64,000 bases of DNA from Rhodanobacter humi (lineage in GTDB: Bacteria > Pseudomonadota > Gammaproteobacteria > Xanthomonadales > Rhodanobacteraceae). The notes under the pieces were generated by a model that saw only the letters and a list, made by a program, of their open reading frames with translations, was not told where the DNA came from and did no database searches. This document shows, in pieces, positions 27,830 through 37,012 of this stretch. The stretch is taken from the NCBI RefSeq assembly GCF_041107455.1, contig NZ_JBGBPY010000001.1:1736001-1800000 (forward strand), given 5' to 3'. Numbering within the stretch: position 1 is the first letter of the stretch; the number at the start of each line of letters is the position of its first letter. The position numbers and the translations under genes were made by a program.

Positions 27830-27862
27830 CCGGCGCGGCAGCGGCGCATGCGATCATGGCGC

Positions 27863-29257
27863 ATGACCGCCTTCGCCACGCTCCCGCTCCAACCCTCCCT
27901 GCTCGCCAGCCTCGAAACCCTGGGCTATGCGGACATGACGCCCGTGCAGGAACAAAGCCTGCCGCCGATGCTGGCTGGCCGCGACGTGATCGCGCAGGCG
28001 CAGACCGGCAGCGGCAAGACGGCCGCGTTCGGGCTGGCCCTGCTGCAGGCGCTGCAGGTGGAAACGATCCGCCTGCAGGCGCTGGTGCTGTGCCCCACGC
28101 GCGAATTGGCCGACCAGGTCAGCAAGGCGATCCGCAAGCTGGCCGCGAACATCCCCAACGTGAAGCTGCTGACCTTGTGCGGCGGCATGCCGCTGGGGCC
28201 GCAGCTGGCCTCGCTCACGCACGATCCGCACATCGTGGTGGGCACGCCCGGCCGCGTGCAGGAACACCTGAAGCGCGGCAGCCTGCACGGCGGCGGCATC
28301 AAGGTGCTGGTACTGGACGAGGCCGACCGCATGCTGGACATGGGCTTTAGCGAGGCGATCGACGACATCGTGGGGCGCATCGCGAAGCACCACCAGACGC
28401 TGTTGTTCTCGGCCACTTACCCCGATGAGATCCGCGCCGTCAGCAAGCGTGTGCAGCAGGAGCCCGTCGAGATCACCGTGGAGGCGCCCGCCGAAGCGAA
28501 GCCCGCGATCGAGCAGCAGTTCATCGAAGTGGAGCCCGCGCACAAGCTCGACGCGCTGGCGCAGCTGCTGACCGGCGAGCGCGGGCCGGATTCAAAATGG
28601 GATGGCGCGCTGGTGTTCTGCAACATGCGCAAGGACGTGGACGCAGTGGCGCAGGAGCTGGACAGGCGCGGCTATTCCGCGCTGGCCCTGCACGGCGACA
28701 TGGAACAGCGCGACCGCGACGAGGTGCTGGTGCGCTTCGCCAACAAGAGCTGCAACGTGCTGGTGGCCACCGACGTGGCTGCGCGCGGGCTCGACATCGC
28801 CGCGCTGCCGCTGGTGGTCAGCTTCGACATCGCGCACGATCCGGACACGCACACCCACCGCATCGGTCGCACCGGCCGCGCCGGCGAATCGGGCCTCGCC
28901 ATCACCCTGTGCACGCCGCGCGAGCGGCCCAAGGCGGCGAACATCGAGGCGGCCATGGGCGCGCCCTTGCCGTGGCGCGCCTTGAAGCTCGCGCCGCCGC
29001 GCGGCAAGACGCTGAACCTCGCGCCGATGAAGACCCTGGTGATCGACGCCGGCCGCCAGGACAAGCTGCGCCCCGGCGACATCCTCGGCGCGCTCACCGG
29101 CGACGCCGGACTGGACGCGAACGACATCGGCAAGATCGACGTGTACGCCACCCGCGCCTACGTGGCGATCAGCCGCGCGCTGGCGAACAAGGCGCTGGAA
29201 CGGCTGCGCGCGGGGCGCATCAAGGGGCGCAACTTCCGGGTGCGCGCGCTGGGTTGA
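27863..29257 (+). CDS. dbpA: ATP-dependent RNA helicase DbpA
   Basis: A 464-residue DEAD-box helicase with all motifs: Q-motif YADMTPVQEQSLP, AQTGSGKT, PTRELA, TPGRV, DEAD, SAT, VATDVAARGLD, HRIGRTGR. The C-terminal 75 residues (KTLVIDAGRQDKLRPGDILGALTG...) form the DbpA RNA-binding domain that targets 23S rRNA hairpin 92. Role: late 50S subunit assembly. I prefer MTAFATLP (27863), matching the E. coli N-terminus, to the ATG at 27848. No clear Shine-Dalgarno is present. Confidence 0.95.
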   Translation: MTAFATLPLQPSLLASLETLGYADMTPVQEQSLPPMLAGRDVIAQAQTGSGKTAAFGLALLQALQVETIRLQALVLCPTRELADQVSKAIRKLAANIPNVKLLTLCGGMPLGPQLASLTHDPHIVVGTPGRVQEHLKRGSLHGGGIKVLVLDEADRMLDMGFSEAIDDIVGRIAKHHQTLLFSATYPDEIRAVSKRVQQEPVEITVEAPAEAKPAIEQQFIEVEPAHKLDALAQLLTGERGPDSKWDGALVFCNMRKDVDAVAQELDRRGYSALALHGDMEQRDRDEVLVRFANKSCNVLVATDVAARGLDIAALPLVVSFDIAHDPDTHTHRIGRTGRAGESGLAITLCTPRERPKAANIEAAMGAPLPWRALKLAPPRGKTLNLAPMKTLVIDAGRQDKLRPGDILGALTGDAGLDANDIGKIDVYATRAYVAISRALANKALERLRAGRIKGRNFRVRALG

Positions 29258-29298
29258 GCGCCACCGGCCCTGGTTCCCGCCCGGAAAAGGCCGGAACG

Positions 29299-29343
29299 AA
29301 AAACGCCTGCCACCGCGGGCCGGACCAGTCCCGCCCGCAGGCG
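29299..29343 (-). terminator. Rho-independent terminator of pssA
   Basis: Read on the minus strand, CGCCTGC ... GCAGGCG (29343-29337 with 29310-29304) encloses an inner GCGGGC/GCCCGC stem and is followed by TTTTT (29303-29299). It lies 8 bp past the pssA stop. Confidence 0.75.
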
Positions 29344-29350
29344 CCGGGCA

Positions 29351-30739
29351 TCACAATAGCCAGTTGACCAGGCGATCCAGCCGCACCCGGCTCAGGCGGC
29401 GCAACAGGCGCCGCACTTCCGGCGGATAGTGCCGCGGGCTTTCCAGCGCGCGGTAGTCGGCGAGCCGCTCGGCGTGCCGGCGCAGCTCCGCCCACTCGGC
29501 TTCGTGCATCGCATGCAGGCGTCGCGCGGGGTCGCGCAGCAGCAGGCCGTTCTCCAGGTCCAGCGACCAGGCGCGCGGATTGAGGTTGTGGCCGGTGAGC
29601 AGGGCCGCGTGATCGTCGACCAGCAGGCCCTTCAGGTGGTAGCTGTTGCCGCCGTCGCGCCACAGCCACAGGTTCAGCTGGCCGCTGGCGATCTGCCGCG
29701 CATGCGCGCGGGCGAAGCGACGCAGGTTGTTCTCGTAGAGATACGGCAGCAGGCCGATCGTGGTGAACGGCTGGCCCGGCGGGATGTAGAAATCGTTGGC
29801 GGTCTTGTCGCCCACCATGATGTCGATGCGGCAGCCGCGCCGCAGCGCGTGACCCACCGCCGCGCGCACCGGCCGCGGCAGGTTGAAGTACGGCGTGAGC
29901 AGGATCACCCGCTCGCGCGCCTCCTGCAGCAGCGCCAGTACCGTGTCGTTGAGTGCGTTGCCGTTGCGGCCCAGGCCCAGCAGCGGCGTCACTGCCACCC
30001 CGTCGGCCGGCGGCGTCTCGTCGGGCACGGCATAGCTGGCTGACTGCAGCGACTGGTGCAACTCGCGGATCGCCGGCAGCAGCGCGCGGGTGGCCGGCGC
30101 CGTCGGCGTATCCAATCGCGGCACGGCCGCGTTGCCGGCGAACTGGCGCTCGACGAAGCCGGCCAGCGCATCGGCCAGCCCGCGATGGCGCAGCAGGTGG
30201 TAGCGATCCAGCCGGTAGCGGCCGTGCCGCGCGAGGTAGACGTCGTTGAGGCTGGCGCCGGTGTACAGCACGGCGTCATCGATCACCCAGCCCTTCAGGT
30301 GCAGCACGCCGAGCAGCTCGCGGCCCTGCACCGGCACGCCGCGGATCTCCACGCCGTCGCCCAGCCGACGCGCGAACTCGCGGTACATGCCCGCGTTGCC
30401 CTCGCTGTGCGCCTGGCCGATCAGGCCGCGACGCGCGCGATGCCAGTCCACGTACAGCGTGATGCGCAGCGCCGGCTGCCGTGCCTTCGCTGCGTACAGC
30501 GCTTCGAGCACCTCGCGGCCGCCATCGTCGTCCTGCAGGTACAGCGCCACGACCACGATGCGCCGCTCGGCCTCGGCGATCAGCTGCAGCAGGGTCTGGC
30601 GGAAGACGGCCGGATCGGGCAGCGCCGCGATCGCGTCGGCCGGCACGGCGAAGGCGGGCAGGCGCTCCGCCGCCGCGCCGCGGCGACGCGGCAGCAGGCG
30701 GCGGGCGAGTCGGCCCGGGGTGTCCATCAAGCGGTTCAT
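29351..30739 (-). CDS. pssA: CDP-diacylglycerol-serine O-phosphatidyltransferase, phospholipase D type
   Basis: The 462-residue protein has two HKD motifs, HLKGWVID in the first half and HLKGLLVD in the second, each followed by the Asn-containing element (TGASLNDVYL and TGHNLNPRAW). The layout and ENNLRRF, YIPPGQPFTTIGLLPYLYE and NPRAWSLDLENG segments match E. coli PssA (type I). It joins serine to CDP-diacylglycerol, the committed step to phosphatidylethanolamine, as a membrane-associated cytosolic enzyme. A start at 30739 or at the Met four codons later are both possible. A terminator follows the stop. Confidence 0.92.
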   Translation of the reverse strand: MNRLMDTPGRLARRLLPRRRGAAAERLPAFAVPADAIAALPDPAVFRQTLLQLIAEAERRIVVVALYLQDDDGGREVLEALYAAKARQPALRITLYVDWHRARRGLIGQAHSEGNAGMYREFARRLGDGVEIRGVPVQGRELLGVLHLKGWVIDDAVLYTGASLNDVYLARHGRYRLDRYHLLRHRGLADALAGFVERQFAGNAAVPRLDTPTAPATRALLPAIRELHQSLQSASYAVPDETPPADGVAVTPLLGLGRNGNALNDTVLALLQEARERVILLTPYFNLPRPVRAAVGHALRRGCRIDIMVGDKTANDFYIPPGQPFTTIGLLPYLYENNLRRFARAHARQIASGQLNLWLWRDGGNSYHLKGLLVDDHAALLTGHNLNPRAWSLDLENGLLLRDPARRLHAMHEAEWAELRRHAERLADYRALESPRHYPPEVRRLLRRLSRVRLDRLVNWLL

Positions 30740-30799
30740 GGTCGCGCATGATGGCAAATCACGCGCGGACTTGCCTATCCGCACGCAGCGGCACGCGGG

Positions 30800-31804
30800 T
30801 CATTTCGCGTGCGGCTGCACCTCGATCGTGGCGGTCATGCCGGCGGCCAGCACCATGCCCTTGGGCAACGCGGCGGTGTCGATCGCGATGCGCACCGGCA
30901 CGCGCTGGGCCAGCCGCACCCAGTTGAAGGTGGGATTGACGTCGGCGAGCAGGTTCGCGCCGGTGGGGTTGTCGCTGTCGGTGATGCCGCGCGCGATGCC
31001 GGTGATCGTGCCCTTGAGGTGCACGCCGCCGGCCATCAGGCGGATGTCGACCGGATCGCCCACGCGCAGCTGCGGCAGCTTGGTTTCCTCGAAGTAGCCG
31101 TAGATGTAGTAGCTGTGGCTGTCGATCAGCGCCATGCGCGCGGCGCCGGCGGCGGCGTAGTCGCCCACGCGCACGTCGAGGTTGGTGACGTAGCCGTCCG
31201 CCGGTGCGCGCACTTCGGTGCGCTGGAGATTGAGCCGGGCCAGGTCCACCGCCACCTGCGCCTGCTGCACCGCCGCCAGCGCCTGCTGCGCGCCGGCGCT
31301 CGCCTGATTGTGCGAGGCCTGGGCCTGCTGCAGGCCGGCGCGCGCATTGTTCGCGGCGGCCACCGCGTTCTGCCGGTCCTCGACCGAGATCACGCTCTGC
31401 TCGGGCATCTGCAGGCGCCGCTGCGCCTGCGCCTCGAACATTTCGTACTCGGTCTTGCTGCCGGAAATCGCGGCCGCGGCGGCCGCGGCGCCGGCACCCG
31501 CCGCGCGGGCGCTGGCTTCGGCCGCGGCGAGGTTCGCCTCGGCCTGCTGCAGGGCGAGGATGTAGCGGTCGCGGTCGATCGTCATCAGCAGCTCGCCCTT
31601 GTGCACGAACTGGTTGTCGTGCACCGGCACCGTGGCGACCAGGCCGGCCACATCGGGCGCGATCTGCACCACGTCGGCGCGCACGCGGCCATCGCGGGTC
31701 CACGGCGAATACAGGTAGTGCTTCCACAGCGCGTGGCCGAGCACGGTGGCGGCGAGCACCACCACGGCGGTGAACAGGAAGCGCAACAGCGAAGTTTTGT
31801 TCAT
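30800..31804 (-). CDS. HlyD-family membrane fusion protein (AaeA-like)
   Basis: A 334-residue periplasmic adaptor with an N-terminal membrane anchor (8-30), then YSPWTRDGRVRADVVQIAPDVAG typical of the EmrA/AaeA group, a lipoyl half-motif, an Ala-rich coiled-coil hairpin (about 85-205), and the barrel domain (LDVRVGDYAAAG, VHLKGTITGIARG, VRLAQRVPVRI). It is the last gene of the marR-FUSC-DUF1656-HlyD operon (12-bp gap). It should link the inner-membrane FUSC transporter to an outer-membrane channel for efflux of aromatic acids or similar compounds. Confidence 0.88.
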   Translation of the reverse strand: MNKTSLLRFLFTAVVVLAATVLGHALWKHYLYSPWTRDGRVRADVVQIAPDVAGLVATVPVHDNQFVHKGELLMTIDRDRYILALQQAEANLAAAEASARAAGAGAAAAAAAISGSKTEYEMFEAQAQRRLQMPEQSVISVEDRQNAVAAANNARAGLQQAQASHNQASAGAQQALAAVQQAQVAVDLARLNLQRTEVRAPADGYVTNLDVRVGDYAAAGAARMALIDSHSYYIYGYFEETKLPQLRVGDPVDIRLMAGGVHLKGTITGIARGITDSDNPTGANLLADVNPTFNWVRLAQRVPVRIAIDTAALPKGMVLAAGMTATIEVQPHAK

Positions 31805-31816
31805 GGCGTGACTTGG

Positions 31817-32017
31817 TCAGCGAAGCAGCAGAAGCCCGGCAAGACTGAAAACACAGGCGAACAGGGCGAGGCGGAACAGCGGCGGGTGCCACACGTAGCG
31901 GTACAGGCCGTAGCGGCCGACCAGCAGGTCCACCAGCGCCATCAACAGCAGGCAGCCGAGGAAGATCGGCAACAGGCCGGGCACCAGCACGCCCTGGATG
32001 TCGATTTCACGTGGCAC
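31817..32017 (-). CDS. DUF1656 small membrane protein (AaeX-like)
   Basis: A 66-residue protein translated from a GTG at 32017, preceded by GGAGG about 7 nt upstream. It begins (f)MPREIDIQGVLVP, then has two hydrophobic helices (about 13-33 and 47-65) ending in leucines, the normal DUF1656 pattern. The start lies 11 nt inside the end of the FUSC gene, so translation is coupled. The family accompanies AaeA/AaeB-type pumps; its own role is not established. Confidence 0.88.
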   Translation of the reverse strand: MPREIDIQGVLVPGLLPIFLGCLLLMALVDLLVGRYGLYRYVWHPPLFRLALFACVFSLAGLLLLR

Positions 32018-34112
32018 GGGCGGCCTCCTCGGCAGGCATCCAGGTGGCCAGCGGCGATTCGTCGTCGCGCAGCGCGCCCAGCAGCTGGTACAGGCGCGGG
32101 CGCAGCGCCGGCGTGTCGGCACAGTCCTCGATCGCGGCGCGCACGAGGTCCTCGGCTTGTTGCCGGCGCACCGCGTCGGGGTGGTGGTACAGCTGCGCCA
32201 CCGCCTGCACCGCACGCTCCACCGCCGCGCGCACTTCGACCGGGAAGCGGCCGTCGTGCAACTGCTGGCGCAGCTCGATCAGCGCGCGCCCGCTCTCGTG
32301 CACCGCCAGCGCCCAGGCCAGCAGCTCGCGCGACGCGCGGCTGCCCGGACGGGTATGCATGATGGCCTGGTGGAACAGGTCGCGGCTCTCGCTTTCGAAG
32401 CGCCACGGCAAACCGTCCAGCGATGCGCTGGCCGCCTCGACCACCTGCTCGCGCAGGCGACGGAACTGCCGCCGGCGCTGCCAGCCGCTGCCGGTGACGC
32501 GCGGCACGAACACGAAGGCCACCGCCGCCATCGCCACGCCGGCCAGCTGTGCGATGGCCTCGTTCAACGCCAGCGCCGGGTCGTACACCATCGGGTTCTT
32601 CAGCGCGAGGATGTAGACGATGCCGATCGCGTAGCCGCCGCCGATGCCGGGCCATTCCGGATGCGCGTTGAGCCACGGCCCGATCATCAGCAGCGGCAAG
32701 GTCGCCGCGATCAGCATCACGAAGCCGTCGCTGCCGGGCAACAGCACGTAGGCCGTGAACAGGCCGGCGAGCATGCCCAGGGCGTAGCCGATCAGCATGT
32801 TGAACGCGGAGGCGAGCGGGTTCGGCGTCGCCGCGAGCAGGCCGCTGAAGACGGTGGCCAGCAGCATCGCGCTGGCGCCGAACGGCCATCCGCTGGCGAT
32901 CCAGAACGCACTCAGCGTGGCCATGGTGAGAAAGGTGCGCAGCACCGCCACCATCGCGCCGCTGGCATCGTTGCCGCGACGGAAATGCACGCGCTCCACG
33001 GCGCCGCGCTGCACGCGCGCGCGCAGCGCCAGCTCCACCTCGACGTAGCCGCACAGCTCGTCGAGGAAGCGCTTCAGCACCGTGGCGCCGGTGTCGAACG
33101 CCAGCTGCGCGCGTCCCGGCGGCAGGCCCGCGCGCAACTCCGCCTCCAGTGCCGGCAGCTGCTCGGCGCACTCGCGCAGGCGCGGCGCCAGCACCGCGGG
33201 ATCGTGCAAGTCGTCGGGCGCGGTGGTCAGCGCCGCGCCGATCGGATGGTAAAGCGCGGTCAGCGCGGCCACTTCCGTATCGCGATGCTCGCGCTGCAGC
33301 CGATTGATCAGGTGGTGCAGCGACTGGAAGCTGGTCGCCGCCGCCATGTTGTGCTGGTTGAGCAGGCGCATGCGGGTGCTGCGCGCGCGGATTTCCGGAT
33401 CCTCGAAGATCACCGAGGCACGCTGGTTCTCCAGTTGCACCGCGGCACGCACGAAGCGCAGATGCGCCTGTTCCATCTCCGCGCGCGGGATGCTGCCGCC
33501 GGTGGAGCCGCGCACGAAGTCGATGAAGTTCGCGAAGTGCGCGCGTGCCTCCTGGCGCAGCACCAGGCGCAGGCGCTCGGGAAACACCAGGTCGCTGACC
33601 ACGCCGGACACCACCAGGCCCAGCATCACCTCGCTCACACGCATCAGGGCCGAGTCGAACACGACTAGCGGATTGCCGATCGCCGGCAACGCCACGATTG
33701 CCGCGGTGTAGCCAGCCAGCACGAAACCGTAGGCCATGAAGTTGCGGTACAGCGTGGCGCCGCCCGCGCACAAGCCCACCCACAGCGACATGCACAGCAG
33801 GAACAGCACGCGCTGCTGCGGGAACACGCACAGCAACGCCAGTCCGAACGTGCTGCCACACAGCGTGCCGATCGCGCGATAGAAGCTCTTGGCCCGCACC
33901 ATGCCGCTGTGCGGATGCATCACGACACCCACCGTGATCATCGCGGTAGCCGGCTGCTCCAGCCGCAACCACATCGCCAGCCACGCCGTGACGTACAGCG
34001 CCAGCAGCGTCTTGAACACGAACAGCCAGGCGCGGCCTTCACCGGCGAACGCTTCCGCCAGCACCGGCCAGCGGCGCACCACCTGCCCCGTCTTCATCGC
34101 TGCCGACGCCAT
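32007..34112 (-). CDS. FUSC-family inner-membrane efflux transporter (AaeB-like)
   Basis: A 701-residue transporter with two sets of hydrophobic helices (about 28-170 and 370-520), separated and followed by soluble helical domains, as in AaeB/YccS. Typical motifs are MVRAKSFYRAIGTLCGSTFG near residue 70 and an equivalent GASAMLLATVFSGLLAATPNP in the second half. It would export substrates from cytosol or inner membrane through the HlyD adaptor. It begins 21 bp after marR and overlaps the DUF1656 start. A second Met six codons in is an alternative start. Confidence 0.87.
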   Translation of the reverse strand: MASAAMKTGQVVRRWPVLAEAFAGEGRAWLFVFKTLLALYVTAWLAMWLRLEQPATAMITVGVVMHPHSGMVRAKSFYRAIGTLCGSTFGLALLCVFPQQRVLFLLCMSLWVGLCAGGATLYRNFMAYGFVLAGYTAAIVALPAIGNPLVVFDSALMRVSEVMLGLVVSGVVSDLVFPERLRLVLRQEARAHFANFIDFVRGSTGGSIPRAEMEQAHLRFVRAAVQLENQRASVIFEDPEIRARSTRMRLLNQHNMAAATSFQSLHHLINRLQREHRDTEVAALTALYHPIGAALTTAPDDLHDPAVLAPRLRECAEQLPALEAELRAGLPPGRAQLAFDTGATVLKRFLDELCGYVEVELALRARVQRGAVERVHFRRGNDASGAMVAVLRTFLTMATLSAFWIASGWPFGASAMLLATVFSGLLAATPNPLASAFNMLIGYALGMLAGLFTAYVLLPGSDGFVMLIAATLPLLMIGPWLNAHPEWPGIGGGYAIGIVYILALKNPMVYDPALALNEAIAQLAGVAMAAVAFVFVPRVTGSGWQRRRQFRRLREQVVEAASASLDGLPWRFESESRDLFHQAIMHTRPGSRASRELLAWALAVHESGRALIELRQQLHDGRFPVEVRAAVERAVQAVAQLYHHPDAVRRQQAEDLVRAAIEDCADTPALRPRLYQLLGALRDDESPLATWMPAEEAARAT

Positions 34113-34133
34113 GGCCTCAACCCCGCCCCACCG

Positions 34134-34628
34134 TCAGTCCCGTTCCAACTGGTCCAGGAATTTCTTGAGCAGGCGTTCCAGTTGCGCCGTCTCGGTGGGC
34201 TTCAGGCCGGCGGTCTGGCGCTCCAGCAGCGCGCAGATCGCGGGCATGAAGTCGTCGATCATCGCCAACCCCTGCCGACTCAGGCTCAAGCTGATCTTGC
34301 GCCGGTCCTCGTCGCTCGCGGTGCGCTCGATCAGTCCCTTGTCGCACAGACGGTCTGCAAGCCGCGTGATGTTGGCCGACTTCTCGCCCGCCGCCTCGGC
34401 CAGCTGCGAAGGGTTCATCGTGTAGCCCTCGGTGCCGTACAACATCATCAGGATGTTGTACTCCGGGTGACTGATGCCCCAGGGCTTCAGCAGCGCGTTG
34501 GCGTCGTCGTGCACGCGCTTGTAAAGGTGCTTGACCAGCCGCACCAGCACCGCCGGCTTGCGCGGAAACGCGGGCTGGAGCCGGCAGGTGACGGCGAGGC
34601 GCTGTTCGGTGGGGGCGAAGCTGCTCAC
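34134..34628 (-). CDS. MarR-family transcriptional regulator of the efflux operon
   Basis: A 164-residue winged-helix regulator: dimerisation helix about 25-45, then GISHPEYNILMMLYGTEGYTM, recognition helix EAAGEKSANITRLADRLCDKG, and the wing SDEDRRKISLSLSRQG with the conserved Asp-Arg. It is the first gene of the marR-FUSC-DUF1656-HlyD operon, so it probably represses its own operon until a phenolic or aromatic ligand binds. A perfect 18-bp palindrome 24 bp upstream of its ATG is the obvious operator. Confidence 0.88.
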   Translation of the reverse strand: MSSFAPTEQRLAVTCRLQPAFPRKPAVLVRLVKHLYKRVHDDANALLKPWGISHPEYNILMMLYGTEGYTMNPSQLAEAAGEKSANITRLADRLCDKGLIERTASDEDRRKISLSLSRQGLAMIDDFMPAICALLERQTAGLKPTETAQLERLLKKFLDQLERD

Positions 34629-34651
34629 GGCGGAACTAATGTCTGCGTTTG

Positions 34652-34669
34652 TATTTCATATATGAAATA
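34652..34669 (-). promoter_or_regulatory. Probable MarR operator (perfect 18-bp palindrome)
   Basis: TATTTCATATATGAAATA is a perfect palindrome 24-41 bp upstream of the marR ATG, in an AT-rich spot between marR and the divergent S46 peptidase gene. Size and position fit an autoregulatory MarR site covering the promoter. Binding by this regulator is inferred, not shown. Confidence 0.7.
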
Positions 34670-34831
34670 TATGGATGTGGATTTTATGCCCGCCGCCGGC
34701 CGCCTGCAAGCACCCCTGCCGGCCTTCACTTCCGCGTCCCTGCGGCCGGTGCCACGATGGCCGCCGGTTCGACACGCCAACGACGGACTCGCGCCATCCG
34801 CGCCGATCCGCCCACACACGGAGGGGACGCG

Positions 34832-36913
34832 ATGAAACGCTGGTTGCTCCTGGGGTTTTCCGGCCTGCTGCTGGGCGCCGCCGCCGGCGCGATGGCCGAC
34901 GAAGGCATGTGGACGCTGGACCACCTGCCGACGAAGCAGCTGCAGCAACGCTACGGCTTCACGCCCACGCCGCAGTGGATCGACCTGATCCAGCACGCGG
35001 CGGTGCGGCTGGCCGAGGGCTGCTCCGGCTCCTTCGTCTCCGCCGACGGCCTGGTGATGACCAACCATCACTGCGCCAACGCCTGCCTGTCCCAGCTCTC
35101 CGGCAGCGGCCACAACTACATGGCCGACGGCTACGTGGCGATGAAGCCCGAGGACGAGCCGAAGTGCCCCGACGTCGAGCTCAACCAGCTCGACTCGATC
35201 ACCGACGTCACCGCCAGGGTGAACGCGGCGACGAACGGCAAGACCGGCGCCGAGCGCATCAAGGCCGAGCGCGCGATCGACAGCCAGCTGGAAGAACAAT
35301 GCGTGGCCGGCGACGCAAAGAGCTGGCGCTGCGACGTGATCTCGCTGTACCACGGCGGCCGCTACGCGCTGTACAAGTACCGCCGCTACCAGGACGTGCG
35401 CCTAGTGTTCGCACCCGAGCAGAGCATCGCGTTCTTCGGCGGCGACCCGGACAACTTCAACTTCCCGCGCTACGACCTCGACGTCACCTTCTTCCGCGCT
35501 TGGGTGGACGGCAAGCCGGCGAAGACGCCGCAGTTCCTGAAGTTCGACCCGCACGGCCCGAAGGCCGGCGAGCTCACCTTCGTGGTGGGCAATCCCGGCT
35601 CCACCCAGCGCGAGACGCCGTGGATCCAGCTGGCGGCCATGCGCGACGACACGCTGATCCCGCTGTACGGCTACCTGTCCGACCTGCGCGGCGTGCTGTG
35701 GCAGTACGGCCGCGCCGGCACGCAGCAGGCCAAGGAAGCGCAGGACATGCAGTTCGGCATCGAGAACACGCTGAAGGTGTTCAAGGGCTGGCTGGCCACG
35801 CTCACCAACGAAGGCTTCATCACGCACAAGCAGAAGTCGGACGCCGCGCTGCGCGACTGGATCGCCGCCGACCCGGCCCGCCGCGCGAAGTACGGCGACC
35901 CGTGGGCGGAACTGGCCAAGGCCCAGCAGCGCGGCAAGGAGCTGCAGAACCGTTACCTGATGATCGCCGGTGGCCGCGGCTTCGGCGTGGGCACCCAGCT
36001 GTTCGCCGACGCGATGACCCTGGTGCGCGGCGCGGCCCAGCGCGCCAAGCCCGACACCGAACGCCTGCCGCAGTTCCGCAACGCCAACCTGCCCGCGGTG
36101 GAGCAGTCGCTGGAGGCGAAGGTACCGGTGTATCCGGAGTACGAACGCACCATGATGGCCTGGTCGATGGAGAAGATGCGCCAGATCCTCGGCGCCGACG
36201 ATGCCTTCGTGCACGCGACGCTGGGCAGGCAGTCGCCCGACGAACTCGCCAAGTCACTGGTGGACGGCACGAAACTCGCCGACCCCGCGCTGCGCAAGCA
36301 GCTGTGGGATGGCGGCGAAAAGGCGATCGAAGCCTCCACCGATCCGATGATCGTGTTCGCGCGCAAGATCGAGCCCACCGCGACGAAGCTGCGCAAGCAG
36401 TACGAGGGTGAGGTGCAGGCGCCCACCACCAAGGCCGGCGAGGCGATCGCCCAGGCCCGCTTCGCGCGCGAAGGCACCAGCAACTACCCGGATGCCACCT
36501 TCACCCTGCGCCTGTCCTACGGCAAGGTGGTCGGCTGGAAGGAAGGCGACCACCAGGTGCCGCCGTTCACCGACTTCGCCGGCACCTACCGGCGCGCCAC
36601 CGGCGCCGATCCGTTCAAGCTGCCGGACAGCTGGATCAAGGCGAAGGATTCGCTGGATCTCTCCACGCCGTTCGACTTCGTCACCGACAACGACATCATC
36701 GGCGGCAACTCCGGCAGCCCGGTGATCGACCGCGACGGCCACGCGGTGGGCCTGATCTTCGACGGCAACATCCACTCCATCGGCGGCGACTTCGTCTACG
36801 ACGGCAGCAACAACCGCGCGGTGGCGGTGGACACCGCCGCGCTGATGGAAGCGGTCCGCAAGGTCTACAAGTTGCCGCGGCTGGCGGACGAGCTGGCCAA
36901 CGGGCATCTGTGA
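34832..36913 (+). CDS. S46-family dipeptidyl-peptidase (DPP7/DPP11-like)
   Basis: A 693-residue exported serine exopeptidase: signal peptide (1-22, ending GAMA), His80 in VMTNHHC, the Asp region FPRYDLDVTF near 213-219, and nucleophile Ser627 in GGNSGSP, with the S46 helical domain between. The C-terminal FDGNIHSIGGDF segment belongs to the S1 pocket region. It removes dipeptides from the N-terminus of oligopeptides in the periplasm, typical of proteolytic Xanthomonadales and Bacteroidetes. The start at 34832 has GAGGGG upstream; earlier Met codons fall in the marR promoter region. A strong hairpin follows. Confidence 0.92.
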   Translation: MKRWLLLGFSGLLLGAAAGAMADEGMWTLDHLPTKQLQQRYGFTPTPQWIDLIQHAAVRLAEGCSGSFVSADGLVMTNHHCANACLSQLSGSGHNYMADGYVAMKPEDEPKCPDVELNQLDSITDVTARVNAATNGKTGAERIKAERAIDSQLEEQCVAGDAKSWRCDVISLYHGGRYALYKYRRYQDVRLVFAPEQSIAFFGGDPDNFNFPRYDLDVTFFRAWVDGKPAKTPQFLKFDPHGPKAGELTFVVGNPGSTQRETPWIQLAAMRDDTLIPLYGYLSDLRGVLWQYGRAGTQQAKEAQDMQFGIENTLKVFKGWLATLTNEGFITHKQKSDAALRDWIAADPARRAKYGDPWAELAKAQQRGKELQNRYLMIAGGRGFGVGTQLFADAMTLVRGAAQRAKPDTERLPQFRNANLPAVEQSLEAKVPVYPEYERTMMAWSMEKMRQILGADDAFVHATLGRQSPDELAKSLVDGTKLADPALRKQLWDGGEKAIEASTDPMIVFARKIEPTATKLRKQYEGEVQAPTTKAGEAIAQARFAREGTSNYPDATFTLRLSYGKVVGWKEGDHQVPPFTDFAGTYRRATGADPFKLPDSWIKAKDSLDLSTPFDFVTDNDIIGGNSGSPVIDRDGHAVGLIFDGNIHSIGGDFVYDGSNNRAVAVDTAALMEAVRKVYKLPRLADELANGHL

Positions 36914-36951
36914 TCCGTCAACGGCGCGTGCTGCATCTGCGCATCGATGGC

Positions 36952-36995
36952 CACGAAACACGAAGGGCGCCATTCGGCGCCCTTCGTGTTTCGTG
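36952..36995. terminator. Bidirectional terminator hairpin
   Basis: A perfect 20-bp stem, CACGAAACACGAAGGGCGCC at 36952-36971 with its complement at 36976-36995, with a 4-nt loop (ATTC). It lies between the convergent S46 peptidase and lipoprotein genes and can end both transcripts. No long T-run is present on either side. Confidence 0.8.
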
Positions 36996-37012
36996 CTTCA
37001 GCAAATCCGGTC

